Shown here piece after piece: positions 20,886 through 32,875 of a stretch of DNA of 64,000 nt. Origin of the DNA: Danio rerio (lineage: Eukaryota > Chordata > Actinopteri > Cypriniformes > Danionidae); contig NC_133198.1 of the NCBI RefSeq assembly GCF_049306965.1, forward strand, positions 42,887,001 to 42,951,000, in the 5' to 3' direction. The translations under genes and the position numbers were made by a program. The notes beneath the pieces were generated by a model. That model worked only from the letters and a program-made list of their open reading frames with translations. It made no database searches and was not told where the DNA came from. The stretch's first letter is position 1. Each line of letters opens with the position of its first letter.

Positions 20886-21540
20886 CAAGTATACATATTT
20901 TTGCAACTGTGAGACGCAACAACATATATAATTAAAAGCAAAAATATATTTATTTTTACTCTCTTATAATAAAATAATTTTTTTAAATGTATAAAAATCT
21001 TTTTTTTCCAGTGCCTTGGACTAATTTTTGCTGTTTGACCTGATGAATCTTTTACCCAAAGAGCACTGACATTATTTAAGCTACCCCTGAGCACTTTTTG
21101 TTTGATTTAGGATATTTTAAAATGTATTTCGGGGTAAATACTGTATATATAATCAATTAAATTTTTTACAGAAATTGCAATAATAAGTACCAGTTTTATT
21201 TGACACCATGGTATTATTCTTTTAACCCAAAAGCTCGATTTAGCCCAAGTCAACATACTATGTACAGTATGTGGTTTATGAACACTATAGTACCACCACA
21301 GTATATTACTTCAGATTGCAGGTTCCTCACGTCTTGTTTACATATCATATCACGTCTTCATCTGAATAAATCAGCATTTGTTGTTAAACACGGCACTGTA
21401 AAGTGTTTTACCTCTCTTTATCACGCCATAAAACCGATCGGTGAACTGTGAAGCTGTAGATTTAGTATTAACCATATCGACTGTGTCATCGCGTCCTCAA
21501 TAATAATAAAAATATATATCATACACGCTCCTCACGTACG
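20886..21540. other. Upstream flank of g0s2, no gene seen
   Basis: AT-rich to about 21180, then more complex sequence up to the promoter. No recognisable repeat in 21190-21540. Confidence 0.35.
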
Positions 21541-21775
21541 GTGCGTTTATGGCGTCACGTGATCATAACACTGGCTTCGTCTGCTTTTTTTTTTTTTTTT
21601 TTTTGGCTGACGGAGATTTTAATTTCGCCAGCAGCCCTGAAATCACTCAACGTTCACATGAAGCAAAAGGGGCAAAAGTTGCATCTGCTTTCCAGCCTCA
21701 TTAATATTCATGAGGTGTGGGCGGAGTCAGAAGATCGCCAGCTTTAAAAAAGCAGAGTCTGAATGTTCGACACCC
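21541..21775 (+). promoter_or_regulatory. g0s2: g0s2 core promoter region
   Basis: A palindromic E-box CACGTG lies at 21556-21561, a CACC/GC-box-like GTGTGGGCGGAG around 21715-21726, and a TATA-like CTTTAAAAAAGC at 21742-21753. That order would place transcription start near 21775. The 5' UTR exon then runs to the GTGAGT donor at 21847. Start site is inferred. Confidence 0.6.
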
Positions 21776-22638
21776 ACAGAAACTCTGAGGATAACCACCG
21801 ATAAACAAGGAATTATCATCCGAGCGGGTTCTTTAACCTTCGACAAGTGAGTATATGTACTTTATCTGAGTATAAATGAGTATATTTAACTGTTACACTA
21901 TTATATCCGACATCGTGCTGTACTGTCTTTATTCAGACTTGCAAATTAAACACCACAGGCTATTAGAAAGGGAATGATATTAAATTTTAACGTCTGTAGT
22001 GTTGTACGTATTTTATTGTGACAATTTCTTATTTTTATTTTATTATAACCTATATTTAAGGCTGAAAAATGTAGTTTCCCTGACGTTTATATATTAATGT
22101 TTATATCCTCTTTTGATGCATGAAGAGCCTTTTCTGTGTTTATGTTGAATTGATTTTCCACCTAATCATGTTTGCAAATGTTTGAGAAGGGAAAATTATG
22201 ATCAGATATTCTCTGTATACTCAAAATAATATGAATAAATTAATATAAAAATAACAAAACTTAGTGTGATAGGGATTAAAATGCACTGCAAGTGCACTAA
22301 ATATGGAAAACATTTTTTATGTATAATAATAATAACTATTATTACTGTTATAATAATAACTATTATTATTATTGTTATTATCATTATTATTAATTAGAAT
22401 TTTTTTTTTATATTTTTATGAATTATTGTATTATTTTAATGATAAAATCTATGAATTTTTAAATAAATATGTAAATAAATATAAATAAAAAAAAAATACA
22501 AAAATTTAGTTTTCTAAACAGCACATCAATTTTTTTCTTTTATATTTATATATAATTTACTACAGCGTATCAAACTAATTTAGTTTTATCTTCACATACT
22601 TACTTTTCCTTGCTTTCTCCCTTAGACAAAACTCCAGA

Positions 22639-22977
22639 ATGGACACCATGCATGAGCTCATCCCTTTCGCCAAGGAAATGCTGAGCGCTGGTCCCTCAAA
22701 AGGCTCTCTGAAGATCTACCTGGTGGGCGGCACATTTGCGGTCCTGGGAATGGTGAGCGGAGTGGTCCAGGTGGCATCTTCCCTCTTCCCGGACCACGAG
22801 GAACCAGACTTTGACATGCTGAAGGTGCGGGAGGTCCTGCCAGTAAAGCAGCAGGTCCAGGAACCGCAGACCAGCATTCCTGAAGATGAAGAAATGGATG
22901 CGGTGATGGAGGCAAAAGCCAAGGAGCTTCCCTCAAACAGACAGCGGAGGATGAGCTTCAGAGCTCACGCGTCATAA
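22639..22977 (+). CDS. g0s2: G0/G1 switch protein 2
   Basis: Small inhibitor of adipose triglyceride lipase (ATGL/PNPLA2) on lipid droplets and ER/mitochondrial membranes. The 112-residue product opens MDTMHELIPFAKEMLS, matching the METVQELIPLAKEMM start of mammalian G0S2. A hydrophobic stretch follows (about residues 23-50: IYLVGGTFAVLGMVSG...), the part known to bind ATGL. It ends in RAHAS, matching NRQHAS of the human protein; human G0S2 is 103 aa. Gene structure: non-coding exon about 21775-21846, intron 21847-22625 (GTGAGT...TTAG), then one coding exon, the same two-exon plan as mammals. The ATG lies 13 bp into exon 2. Adjacent to camk1g, as in mammals. Confidence 0.95.
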   Translation: MDTMHELIPFAKEMLSAGPSKGSLKIYLVGGTFAVLGMVSGVVQVASSLFPDHEEPDFDMLKVREVLPVKQQVQEPQTSIPEDEEMDAVMEAKAKELPSNRQRRMSFRAHAS

Positions 22978-23218
22978 AGCTCATGCATTTATGAAGGAGG
23001 TTGAACCGGAATGGAGGTCTGCTTGTGCACTGACTGGTGAAGCATGTCATTGATGAACAACTGATGAACTGGGATAAATGACTTGATCGATTAGGACTGT
23101 TACGTATGTCTGCTCTGATGGTGTAATGATGTATTTTTTGTATGATAAAACAGATGATGTATTATTTATAAAGGATGTATAGAGTCGTGTGTAGAGTGTG
23201 CTAGATTTCACTGCTGTG

Positions 23219-23224
23219 AAATAA
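23219..23224 (+). terminator. g0s2: g0s2 poly(A) signal
   Basis: AATAAA about 240 bp after the stop codon, followed by a TGTGTGGT GU-rich stretch at 23241-23248. Expected cleavage near 23240. Confidence 0.75.
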
Positions 23225-23312
23225 AGCTATATTTGCTCGATCTGTGTGGTCTGGGGTGGTCGTTTAATGCTATGATTTGTGTATATTGTTGGAATATGCA
23301 CACACTAATGGT

Positions 23313-24740
23313 TACAGTTTTTCTCAGTCACTTTGGTGCGTTTTACCGCAACACTATTTACATTTGCACAACAGTTAATGCATTTCTCAAAACAATTAGT
23401 CATTTGTGCACATCACAGTAGCAGTTTCTCATTCCTTCCAACACATTGCAAATGCTATTGGACATGCATCAACTGCTTTCATACAACTCTCTGCTGTCTT
23501 ATAACATTATCAATAACATGTCATGTCAGTCAAAATTAACTAAACTTGTAAATGCTCAATAGTCATTCCATATAAAAATAAAAGTCCTATTTTCATTAAT
23601 TGAGTCATTACATACAAAAATGTTGAACTAGTTGTCAAAATCTGTCAAGCTAATTTTAATAACAAAAAATCTTTTTTTTTCTCGAAAATGTCTTCTGAAT
23701 TGAACAATTTGATAAATGATTTACAGACCTGTGTATGTTGTAGGTTCAGGTCCGATATGTATTGCACTATTGTTTACAGTTGTGCACAGCTCTACCCAAA
23801 GGAGGTTTGTGTTTGTTGTACAGTTTTTCTCAGTCGCTTTGGTGCATTCCTCACTGCACTATTTACATTTGCACAACAGTTAATGCATTTCTCAAAACAA
23901 TTAGTTATTTGTGCACATCACAGTAGCAGTTTCTCATTCCTTCCAACACATTGCAAATGCTATTGGTCATGCATCAACTGCTTTCATACAACTCTCTTAT
24001 AACATTATCATCTGCTTATGTCATGTCAGTCAAAATTAACTAAACTTGTAAATGCTGAATAGTCACTCCATATAAAAATAAAAGTCCTATTTTCATTAAT
24101 TGAGTCATTACATACAAAAATGTTGAACTAGTTGTCAAAATCTGTCAAGCTAATTTTAATAACAAAAAAATCTTTTTTTTTTCTCGAAAATGTCTTCTGA
24201 ACTGAACAATTTGATAAATGATTTACAGATCTGTGTATGTTGTAGGTTCAGTTCCGATATGTATTGCACTATTGTTTACAGTTGTGCACAGCTCTACCCA
24301 AAGGAGGTTTGTGTTTGTTGTACAGTTTTTCTCAGTCGCTTTGGTGCATTCCTCACTGCACTATTTACATTTGCACAACAGTTAATGCATTTCTCAAAAC
24401 AGTTATTCATTTGTGCACATCACAGTAGCAGTTTTTCATTCCTTCCAACACATTGCAAATGCTTTTGGACATGCATCAGTTGCTTTCATACAATTCTCTG
24501 ATATTTATAGCATTCTCATTTGCTTATTTCATGTCAGTCAAAATGAACTAAACTTGTGAATGCTGAATAGTCATGCCATATAAAACTAATAGTACTCATT
24601 TCATTATTTGAGTCTTTACATACAAAAATGTTGAACTAGTTGTCAAAATCTGTCTAGCTAATTTTATCAAAAAAAAAAAAATCTTTATTTTACTGAAAAT
24701 GTATGTTAAATTGAACAATTTCATGAATGATTTACAGACC
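23313..24740. repeat. ~502-bp tandem repeat, nearly three copies
   Basis: ACAGTTTTTCTCAGTC starts at 23314, 23820 and 24322 (periods 506 and 502). Copies 2 and 3 are the closest. The ORFs at 23688 and 24190 (MSSELNNLINDLQ...) are the same frame repeated in adjacent units and show no known domain. The array begins less than 100 bp after the g0s2 poly(A) site. Confidence 0.92.
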
Positions 24741-25075
24741 TACAGTTAAAGTCAGAATTATTAGCCCCGTTTATTTTTTTTCCCCAATTTCTTTTTAACG
24801 GAGAGAAGATTTATTCAACACATTTCTAAACATAATAGTTTTAATAACTCATTTCTAATAACTGATTTATCATGATGACAGTAAATAATATTTGACTAGA
24901 TATTTTTCAAGACACTTCTATACAGCTTAAAGTGACATTTAAAGGCTAAACTAGGTTAATTAGGGAAACAGGTTAGGATAATTAAGCAAGTTAATGTATA
25001 ATGATGGTTTGTTCAGACTATCAGAAAAAAATATTGCTTAAAGGAGCTAATAATTTTGTCCTGGCTTTTAAAAAA
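24739..25075. mobile_element. AT-rich MITE copy
   Basis: Begins TACAGTTAAAGTCAGAATTA and carries CACATTTCTAAACATAATAG and GACACTTCTATACAGC. The right terminal repeat is missing. Confidence 0.85.
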
Positions 25076-26559
25076 TTCCACTCCAGCCATAACTCACCTT
25101 ATATCTGTTGTCAAGCATCTAAAAATACAGCTCCTGAGATGAAGAGCATCTGACAGTCAGGGCTAATGATGAAACTTCTGCTCAGACAATGATCTGAGGA
25201 CAGCAGCGATGTTTACGAGCGAGCTAAATGCTGCATTGTGTAACTCAATGGTAGAGACGCCACTGTTACTTCATATGTGCTTATATCTCTGAAATCACGC
25301 AAAGACTTTCAAAGTGCGTAAGAGAGTATTAAGAGTTGAGCATGATACGACGTGAATACTAGTTAGCGCCCATAACTATATACATTAGATGTCAAAACAA
25401 AAAACAAAAAAAAACATTAGATGTCGCCTACCCTGATGTTGTCTATTGGAAGGAATGCGTCAATAGAGTCGCCATTTTAGTACAGGGTAACGCTCCTTTG
25501 AAATGAACGCCATCTAGCGGTCACATAATCGAATGACTAAATATTATGACAACTTGATTAATATATATAACTCGACATTACTTTTTTTCCTCACCACCAC
25601 ACTGGTCTTTTTCACAAGACAAAATTTTGTTGTTGGAAACTGTATTTTATGTACCTAAATGTGACTTTTGCATGCTAAAAGTACTTAAGTAAGAGACGTT
25701 TTACTTGATTTGGGTCATTAAATACTCCCTATGATGTATGTAGCCTATACCTGCTGAAGTCAACCTAAAACCTACAGTAGGTTGACATAAAACCTAAACA
25801 ACACCTATTCTTGTCTTAGGACATTTTATTTGGCAAATTTTAAAATAACAGTAAGTTTGACATGTTAAATATATAGTATAATTTGCTGTTTTTTAACATA
25901 CAGAATAATAATAGTAAATACAGTTATGAAACAACCATAACATAACACCAAATGTTGACTAATGAAGATACATTTATAACAACTATTTATTTGTTAGACT
26001 ACTGTATTGTCAAACCATGTTGCATACAAATGCATTCAACAGACTTATATGACAGTGCATTGCTGTAGAGGACAAATAAAACACGAGACAGGTGTTTAGA
26101 AAGAGTATAGTTTATTTAGTTTGATATGCAAACTTATCTAAACAAGACACACTTTCAGAAAACAGCCCGGAAACATTATAACGCGCACGCTTGTGAATAG
26201 AACCCGCGGTAGTTTTCAACTGTTGTCTTCAATAGTCCTTCTTTGCTCAACAGCTCAGCTGAAAAACATAGCAAAACATTACAACAGTCAGACATAGAGA
26301 AAAGAGCATAGAATTACCAAGAGGCGACACTCTACAATTTGGAGAAACAATAACGCGCTTTTTGAATAAATTAAATAAAAACAAAGCAGCTGCTTTCCAT
26401 CGCGACAGCAATGACGAGCGATCGCGATCACTTCAAAATGGCGGAATCCGGGTCTGTTGCTCTTGGTCATTCTAAGCTCTTTGCACAAAGTTAAATAATA
26501 ACAGTTACCATGGTTTCTATTTCAACTATAGTAAACTAAAGTTTGAAACTATAGTTTAA
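25076..26559. other. Intergenic g0s2-otud3, no gene seen
   Basis: 25600-25720 (ACAAAATTTTGTTGTTGGAAA, CATGCTAAAAGTACTT) belongs to a dispersed repeat also present at 38650-38720. 26100-26500 has GC-richer stretches. No supported exon. Confidence 0.35.
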
Positions 26560-26986
26560 AATAGAAGATGAGTGGGCCTCGCTACTCCCACCCACCATAA
26601 CCCTCGCAGCGAGGTCCCACTACCGGCCCCCCGTGTTTCCCTGAGGGTCCTCGGGGGTTGTTTGCTCCCTGCCTAGGGCTCAAAGACCGCCTCGCCCCAG
26701 GGAGTGCACGAGAAGACCGGGCGCCAGGCCGTGCCAGTATTCACTGGATGTTGCTCGGCGGCACATTTCGAGCAACAAACACGTAATGTTCTTCGCGATA
26801 TTGCGTTTATGTACGCAAACCGCAAGGAACTACAGCACAGACGGGCCCGGGTGAAGCTTCACGAAGCGGACTTCGTGAGATTGGCGTGGCTCCACTCGTA
26901 CCGTCGGTATTTAACTCACCTTGGTCAAGTACAAACTGCTACACCAGGCGAACTGACACCGCTGACTGAGAGCACACGAGCTTTAT
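26560..26986 (+). other. GC-rich block with an unexplained open frame
   Basis: A sharply GC-rich segment in AT-rich DNA. One + frame is open for 94 codons (26704-26988, no ATG at the start), including NVLRDIAFMYANRKELQHRR and LHEADFVRLAWLHSYRRYL, basic and helical in character. I recognise no family. It could be a fragment of a transposon ORF or a CpG-rich promoter-like island read by chance. Confidence 0.3.
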
Positions 26987-27759
26987 AGGAATACATATGC
27001 AAATTTTTACAAGGCACGTCACTGTTGTCTCGTTGTCATGGCGAGCGCTGAAGAGGGCTCACCTGATTGGAGGACACAGACTCGGGAATCTTAAATATTC
27101 AATATATATTTTTACATTTTTGGTGCTGTGTAATATTCTGAGATGCAGTAGAATATGGAGACAGATGATTGTAATTGGATATATGCCAAGCTACTGTTGT
27201 TCCCATACTTATAAACTTCCGGTGAGTTTTTTTACACTTTATACGGTTCCTTTTACAGCATCCATGTTGTAATGTGATTAAAATACATTCAGTTAAATAA
27301 ACTTTGGCATTCGTTTAGTTGTTCAAGCGTAAAACAAGACAAAAAGCCGTTTACTCGCACTCGGCCGTCAGAATCGGCAGGCTAGCGCAGAAGCTCCATT
27401 GAATACACAGGGGTAAAATAAATGCTCATATTATAAAGACATGGCGGGAAAAAAATGTAATTTAATGCAGTGCTTCTTGTACAGTCTGAGACCCACATTA
27501 TATCGGATATCACTCCAGTGGAGATCGCTGATTTTTCCTTCGGCATACAGTTTGCCGGAAGCGCTTAACCCAGGTTACTGGCAAATTAAAAGTCATTGAA
27601 AATTGTATTCTTTCGTTACTCTCTGTGTAGATTCTCATTGTAAATGTATTATTGATTTATTGCCTTTTTTTTTTTTTAGCAAAATTGTATATCCATAAAT
27701 GTGAATTTTCAAAGAAACACCCTTACTTTTTTTTATTTTCAGAAAGGACTTTGAAATTT
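26987..27759. other. Intergenic, no gene seen
   Basis: Mixed composition; a short TTTACATTTTTGGTGCTGTG block and a T-run near 27666. Nothing assignable. Confidence 0.3.
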
Positions 27760-28015
27760 ATGTGAACTCTTTAAAAGACTCTAATAATTACACTGGATGT
27801 AAAACGCTTTCTTGGTGTAAATCATTTAAACTTGTTTAATTTGCTGGAATTCTATTTATGTAACACTCTTTGTCTCTTTGTTCATATTATATCTTAGTAA
27901 TGTTCTTTCTTGCATTAAAAAAATTAGATGAGGAGATTCCCCCTATGTGTAAAGCGCTTTGAGTGCCAAGAAAAACGCTATATAAATGTAAAGGAATTAT
28001 TATTGTTATTATAAA
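27760..28015 (+). mobile_element. LINE 3' tail (L2/CR1-like)
   Basis: Ends with TGTAAAGCGCTTTGAGTGCC, then GCTATATAAATGTAAAG and an ATTATT microsatellite tail, typical of fish CR1/L2 3' ends. No ORF left. Confidence 0.65.
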
Positions 28016-28457
28016 GCACTGTTCTACCATCATGATATAGCCAGACTAAAATGAAAATCGCATTATTTCGATTAGTTTACACTACAGCAAACACTCCACT
28101 CACTGACAAACAGCCCCTTTCATAAAGATTTATTCCACAGGTCTGTCATAATCAGGCAAATATACATTACCATACAGAATATCGGCCTCTTCTGATGCGC
28201 CACACGTTAAATAACGCAATAGTTCAAGACACACGTTTGCTTTTTTTAACGCCCATTCAATCGATAACATTCGAATCAGCTGGTCCAGTCTACTGTGAGA
28301 AAAATCATGACATCTCAGTTATGAAGGCGTTATCCGTGTTACTCACAGAAATGAAAACTATTATTAAATATAAGTACTAGATGAAATATTACCTGTTAAA
28401 AGAGACAAAAAAATAAATTATACAAAATAAAAATTAAATGAAAAAAAAAAAAAATAA

Positions 28458-28459
28458 AT

Positions 28460-28551
<92 letters not shown>
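28458..28551. repeat. (TA)n microsatellite
   Basis: About 90 bp of uninterrupted TA. The minus-strand ORF here is only the repeat translated as Tyr-Ile. Confidence 0.98.
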
Positions 28552-28554
<3 letters not shown>

Positions 28555-28639
28555 AATTAATAGTAATAGTAAAATAACAACACATATTAGTACAATAAAA
28601 GTAGAAAACCACCAACTTCAAACGTTCTATCACGACTGC

Positions 28640-28812
28640 ACGACTGATCCGTGACTTTTATTTTAAAATCAAAGCCGGAACAGGAACTGAGGGCCGGGTT
28701 CTTCAGGGAAGTAAACAAACCCGAGTTTCTCAGGCTGAGTGAGATTCACCGGAGTGAGTGCTCAGATTGGCGTAACATACATTGTTCTTGTTTCTTACCG
28801 TCAGCAGAGAAT
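28640..28812 (+). promoter_or_regulatory. otud3: Probable otud3 promoter and non-coding exon 1
   Basis: A complex, GC-richer block with CCGGAACAGGAACTGAGGGC (ETS-like GGAA motifs), ending in a strong donor GAGAAT/GTGAGT at 28813. A matching acceptor TTTTTTTCAG ends at 32800, leading into a 75-bp 5' UTR and the otud3 ATG. TATA-less. Its start is a guess. Confidence 0.5.
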
Positions 28813-29072
28813 GTGAGTACAACTGTTTGACAGACTTTAACTGTGTTTTTTCTTCATCAAACCTCTTTATTATGTCGTAAAAATGCTGACAGATGCTGAC
28901 AAACAGTTTATGACGAGGTTTCTGACACATAACGCAGCTGTTTTTTTATCACCGTTTGTCCGTTTGATATTTACGGTACGTTACTTTCAACCACGCATTG
29001 TTATTACTGTTTTTAAAAAGTGACCGACTGAAAACAAACAACGAGTTCACATTTGAAAACCTGTGTTTTTTT

Positions 29073-29154
<82 letters not shown>

Positions 29155-29343
29155 GTAAATGTATTCATTGCTTGATCAGCATCTTTCTAAATAACTAGTT
29201 TTGAGACTGTACATCCATGTAAAGTTTGTTTCCATCCATCCATCCATCCATCCATCCATCCATCCATCCATCCATCTAGGTTTAACTTATCATCATTTTA
29301 ATAATAGCTAGTTTTGAGACTGTACACTCATGTAAAGTATGTT

Positions 29344-29402
<59 letters not shown>

Positions 29403-29417
29403 GTCTATCTATCTGTC
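29073..29417. repeat. (TCTA)n and (CATC)n tetranucleotide arrays
   Basis: TCTA about 20 units at 29075-29154, TCCA/CATC about 11 units at 29232-29276, TCTA about 17 units at 29344-29417. The spacers are themselves duplicated (TTTTGAGACTGTACA..CATGTAAAGT at 29199 and 29304). GATA/TCTA is the Bkm-type motif. In otud3 intron 1. Confidence 0.97.
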
Positions 29418-30670
29418 TGTGTGTCTGTGTTTCTATCATAATAATACCTTTTATTTATTTGCGCCTTTCAAAGCACTCAAGGACACCTTACAGCAGATCA
29501 CAAGCACATCATAAAAATGCAAGTGAATGTGCAAAGGCAGAGAATTCCATAACTTTTGTGCTGTACAACTGAAAGCCCTGCCACAAACTGACTGTAACTC
29601 GTTTCTGTAAAAATTACTTTGTATTATGTGACCTCTTGTATTTTGTTAATCATGAACAATTTCATTTATTTACTTCTAAAGCACAAATAAACATCAATAG
29701 TTGGCCACCGTATGATATAAATGTATAGCAGAAACATACAAATGTATGTAAAATAAAAATAGATGCATGTCAAGACCATGTACTGTAGGTTTGTGAATTA
29801 AAAAGTAATTAAGTTATTATCGTAATTGTCTGTTTACCGTAATTGTCATTAATAATAATAAAAAAAAAATTAAGACAAAAGCTTTTTAAATATTTTGGAT
29901 GATCACTGATCTTACACTATAATGTTCACAGATTTAATTGTAATTATTTTGAACCGTAATAATTGTTGGTTTATTTATTTATTTATTTATTAGCACCACA
30001 TAGAACAAAATAGCCGTTTCTTTTTATACTTTTTCAATGTGATTCATTTTTTGTTATATTCAAATTTTTTATAATAATAATAACAATTATAATTATATTA
30101 TTAATATTTGATTACTTTTACAGAAATAGTAAGTAATACTATTATAATAAATAAAATACATTTTAATAAAGTACTACTTTTGCCATTTATTTAGTCAGTT
30201 TCTCTTTTAATAGATATACACATACAGTAAACACTTATTTTAGAACAAAAAAACTTTAATAGTCTGCACTCTTACATTTTTGACTTCTATTTTATTGAAT
30301 TAATTTTAACATAAGAGGCTTTAAGAATTAATTTATTTATTTATTTATTAATTTTTTTGCTTTGAGCCCTTAAGCTGCATATGTATCAGTAAATTAGATC
30401 TATGGATCAGCATTTCTTGAATACAATCTACTAACAGAATGGCCCCTTAGGTAGGAGTCATACAGTAGATACATATGTATATCTTTGGGTAGGATTTATG
30501 TAATTTTGAGGATACTATGCATTGTTTGTTATCAAAAGATAACTCAGAGCTATAGTCGAGGATATGTTTAGACTGAACACCCTCTTCGGTGGACTTTGTA
30601 GCATTACATAATCAACATTGCATACTAAAGGAAGCTGAAGGTGTAATACCACTACAGAACCCATTTAATG

Positions 30671-32757
30671 GGACAGTTCACTTAGTCACCCTTTAGTTGT
30701 TCCAAACCTATTTGACTTTTTCCTGTTGAACTCAAAAGAAGATATTTTGAAGAATGCTGGAAGTCTGTAGCCATTGACTTCCATAGTAGGTGAAGCAAAT
30801 ACGATGGAAATCATTGGTTACAGGTTTTCAGCTTACTTCAAAATATCTACTTCACTTGTTCCAGACCTGTTTGTTTTTCGTTTGTAAGCCCAAAATAAGA
30901 TATTTTGAAGAAAGCTGGTTACAGGTTTATATAGCTTACTTCAAAGTATCTCCTTCACTTGTTTTAAACCAGTTTGACTTACTTTTTCTCTGTTGAACAC
31001 AAAAGAAGATATTTTGAAGAAAGCTGGAAACCTGTAACCATTGACTTCCATAGAAGGAAAAGCAAATACTATGTAAGTCAATGGTTAGTTTTCCAGCTTA
31101 CTTCAAAATATCTACTTCACTTGTTCCAAACCTGTTTGACTTTCTTTCTTCTGTATGTTCAAAAGAAGATATTTTAAAGAAAGCTGAAAATCTAAAACCA
31201 TCGACTTCCATAGTATTTGCTTTTGCTACTATGGAAATCAATGGATGGTTACAGGTTTCCAGCTTTTTTTTCCAAAATATTTCCTTCGCTTGTTCAAAAT
31301 CTTTTTGACTTTCTTTTTTCTCTTTAATTTAAAAGAAGATATTTTGAAGAATGTTGTAAACATCTAACCACTGATTTCCATAGTAGTAAAAAATACAATG
31401 GAAGTCAATGGTTACAGGTTTCCAGCTTTCTTCAATATATGTCCTTCACTTGTTCCAAACCTGTTTGACTTTCTTCCGTAAGCTCAAAATAAGATATTTT
31501 GAAGAATCCTGAAAACCTGTAACCATTGACTTTCACAGTATTTGCTTTTCCTACTATGGAAGTCAATAGTTACATTATCTCTTCTTCACTTGTTCCAAAC
31601 CTGTTTGACTTGCTCTCTGTTAAACTTAAAAAAGATCTTATAAGGAAAGTTGAAAACCTGTAACCATTGACTTCCGTAATACGAAAATTACTATGGAGGT
31701 CGATGGATGGTTACTGGTTTCCAGCTTTCTTCAAAATATCACTTTCGTTTGATCCAAACATGTTTGACTTTCTTCTGTTGAACACAAAAGAAGATATTTT
31801 GAAGAATGCTGGAAACATGTAACCACTGACATCCATACTAGGAAAAAGCGAATACTATGGAAGTCAATGGTTACAGGTTTCCAGCTTACTTTAAAATAAC
31901 TTCCTCACTTGTTCCAAACCTGTTTGACTTTCCTCTTTAAGCTCAAAAGAAGATATTTACAAGAAAGCTCTAAACCTGTAGCCATTGACTTCCATAGTAT
32001 TTCCTTTTCCTTCCTACGGAAGTCCAAACCTGTTTGACTTACTTTCTTCTGTTGAACTCAAAAGTAGATATTTTGAAGAATGCTGGAAACCTGTAACCAT
32101 TGACTTCCATAGAAGGAAAAGCAAGTACTGTGGAAGTCAACGGTTACAGGTTTCCAGCTTTCTTCAAAATATCTCCTTCACTTGTTCCAAACCTATTTGA
32201 CTTTCTTTTGTAAGCTCTAAAGAAGATATTTTGAAGAATGTTGGAAATCTGTAACCATTAACTTCCATAAAAGGAAAAGCAAATCCTCTGGAATTCAGTG
32301 GTTACAGGTTTCCAGCTTTCTTTAAAATATCTCCTTTGCTTGTTCAAAACCAATTTGGCTTTCTTTTTTTTCTGTTGAACTCAAAAGAAGATATTTTGAA
32401 GAATGTTGGAAATCTGTAACCATTAATTTTCATAGAAGGAAAAGCAAATACTATTGAAGTCAACGGTTACAGGTTTCCAGCTTTCTTCAAAATATCTTCT
32501 TTTGTGTTTAACAGAAGATTTGTAACAAGGAGATATTTTGAAGTACGCTGGAAACCTGTAACCATTGACTTCCATTGTAGGAAAAGCAAATACTATTGAA
32601 GTCAATGGTTACAGGTTTCCAGCTTACTTTAAAATACCTCCTTCGCTTGTTCCAAACCTGTTTGGCCTGCTTGAAACTCTTAAAGATTTATAACCCGTTG
32701 AGGGTGATTAAAAATAACGAGGTATATTTACATTTTTGGGTGAACTATTCTTCAATC
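30671..32757. repeat. MITE tandemly expanded into ~2 kb of hairpin units
   Basis: Outer ends GGGACAGTTCACTTAGTCAC and TTTTTGGGTGAACTATTC match one fish MITE. Between them about a dozen units of 110-170 bp repeat AAAAGAAGATATTTTGAAG plus a palindrome, GCTGGAAACCTGTAACCATT...AATGGTTACAGGTTTCCAGC (example hairpin 32082-32158). All short ORFs in this stretch are repeat-derived. It lies in otud3 intron 1, ending about 45 bp before the exon. Confidence 0.9.
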
Positions 32758-32875
32758 AGTTTCTCGTCATAACTAACTTATGATGTGGTGTTTTTTTCAG
32801 GTTAGAGTTTCGCGTGTGTGAAAGATAATCGTATGAACTCTCACACTGCATCACCAACGAGTGTAAAACAGCAGC

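Noticed and set aside
21655-21685. Possible PPAR/HNF4 DR1 site in the g0s2 promoter (AGGGGCAAAAGTTG)
   Set aside because: Mammalian G0S2 is a PPAR target, but this match is only about 7 of 12 positions, too weak to call.
22658-22936. 92-aa minus-strand ORF over g0s2
   Set aside because: Antisense shadow of the clearly recognised g0s2 frame.
28418-28633. Minus-strand 71-aa ORF of repeated Tyr-Ile
   Set aside because: Pure (TA)n microsatellite translation.
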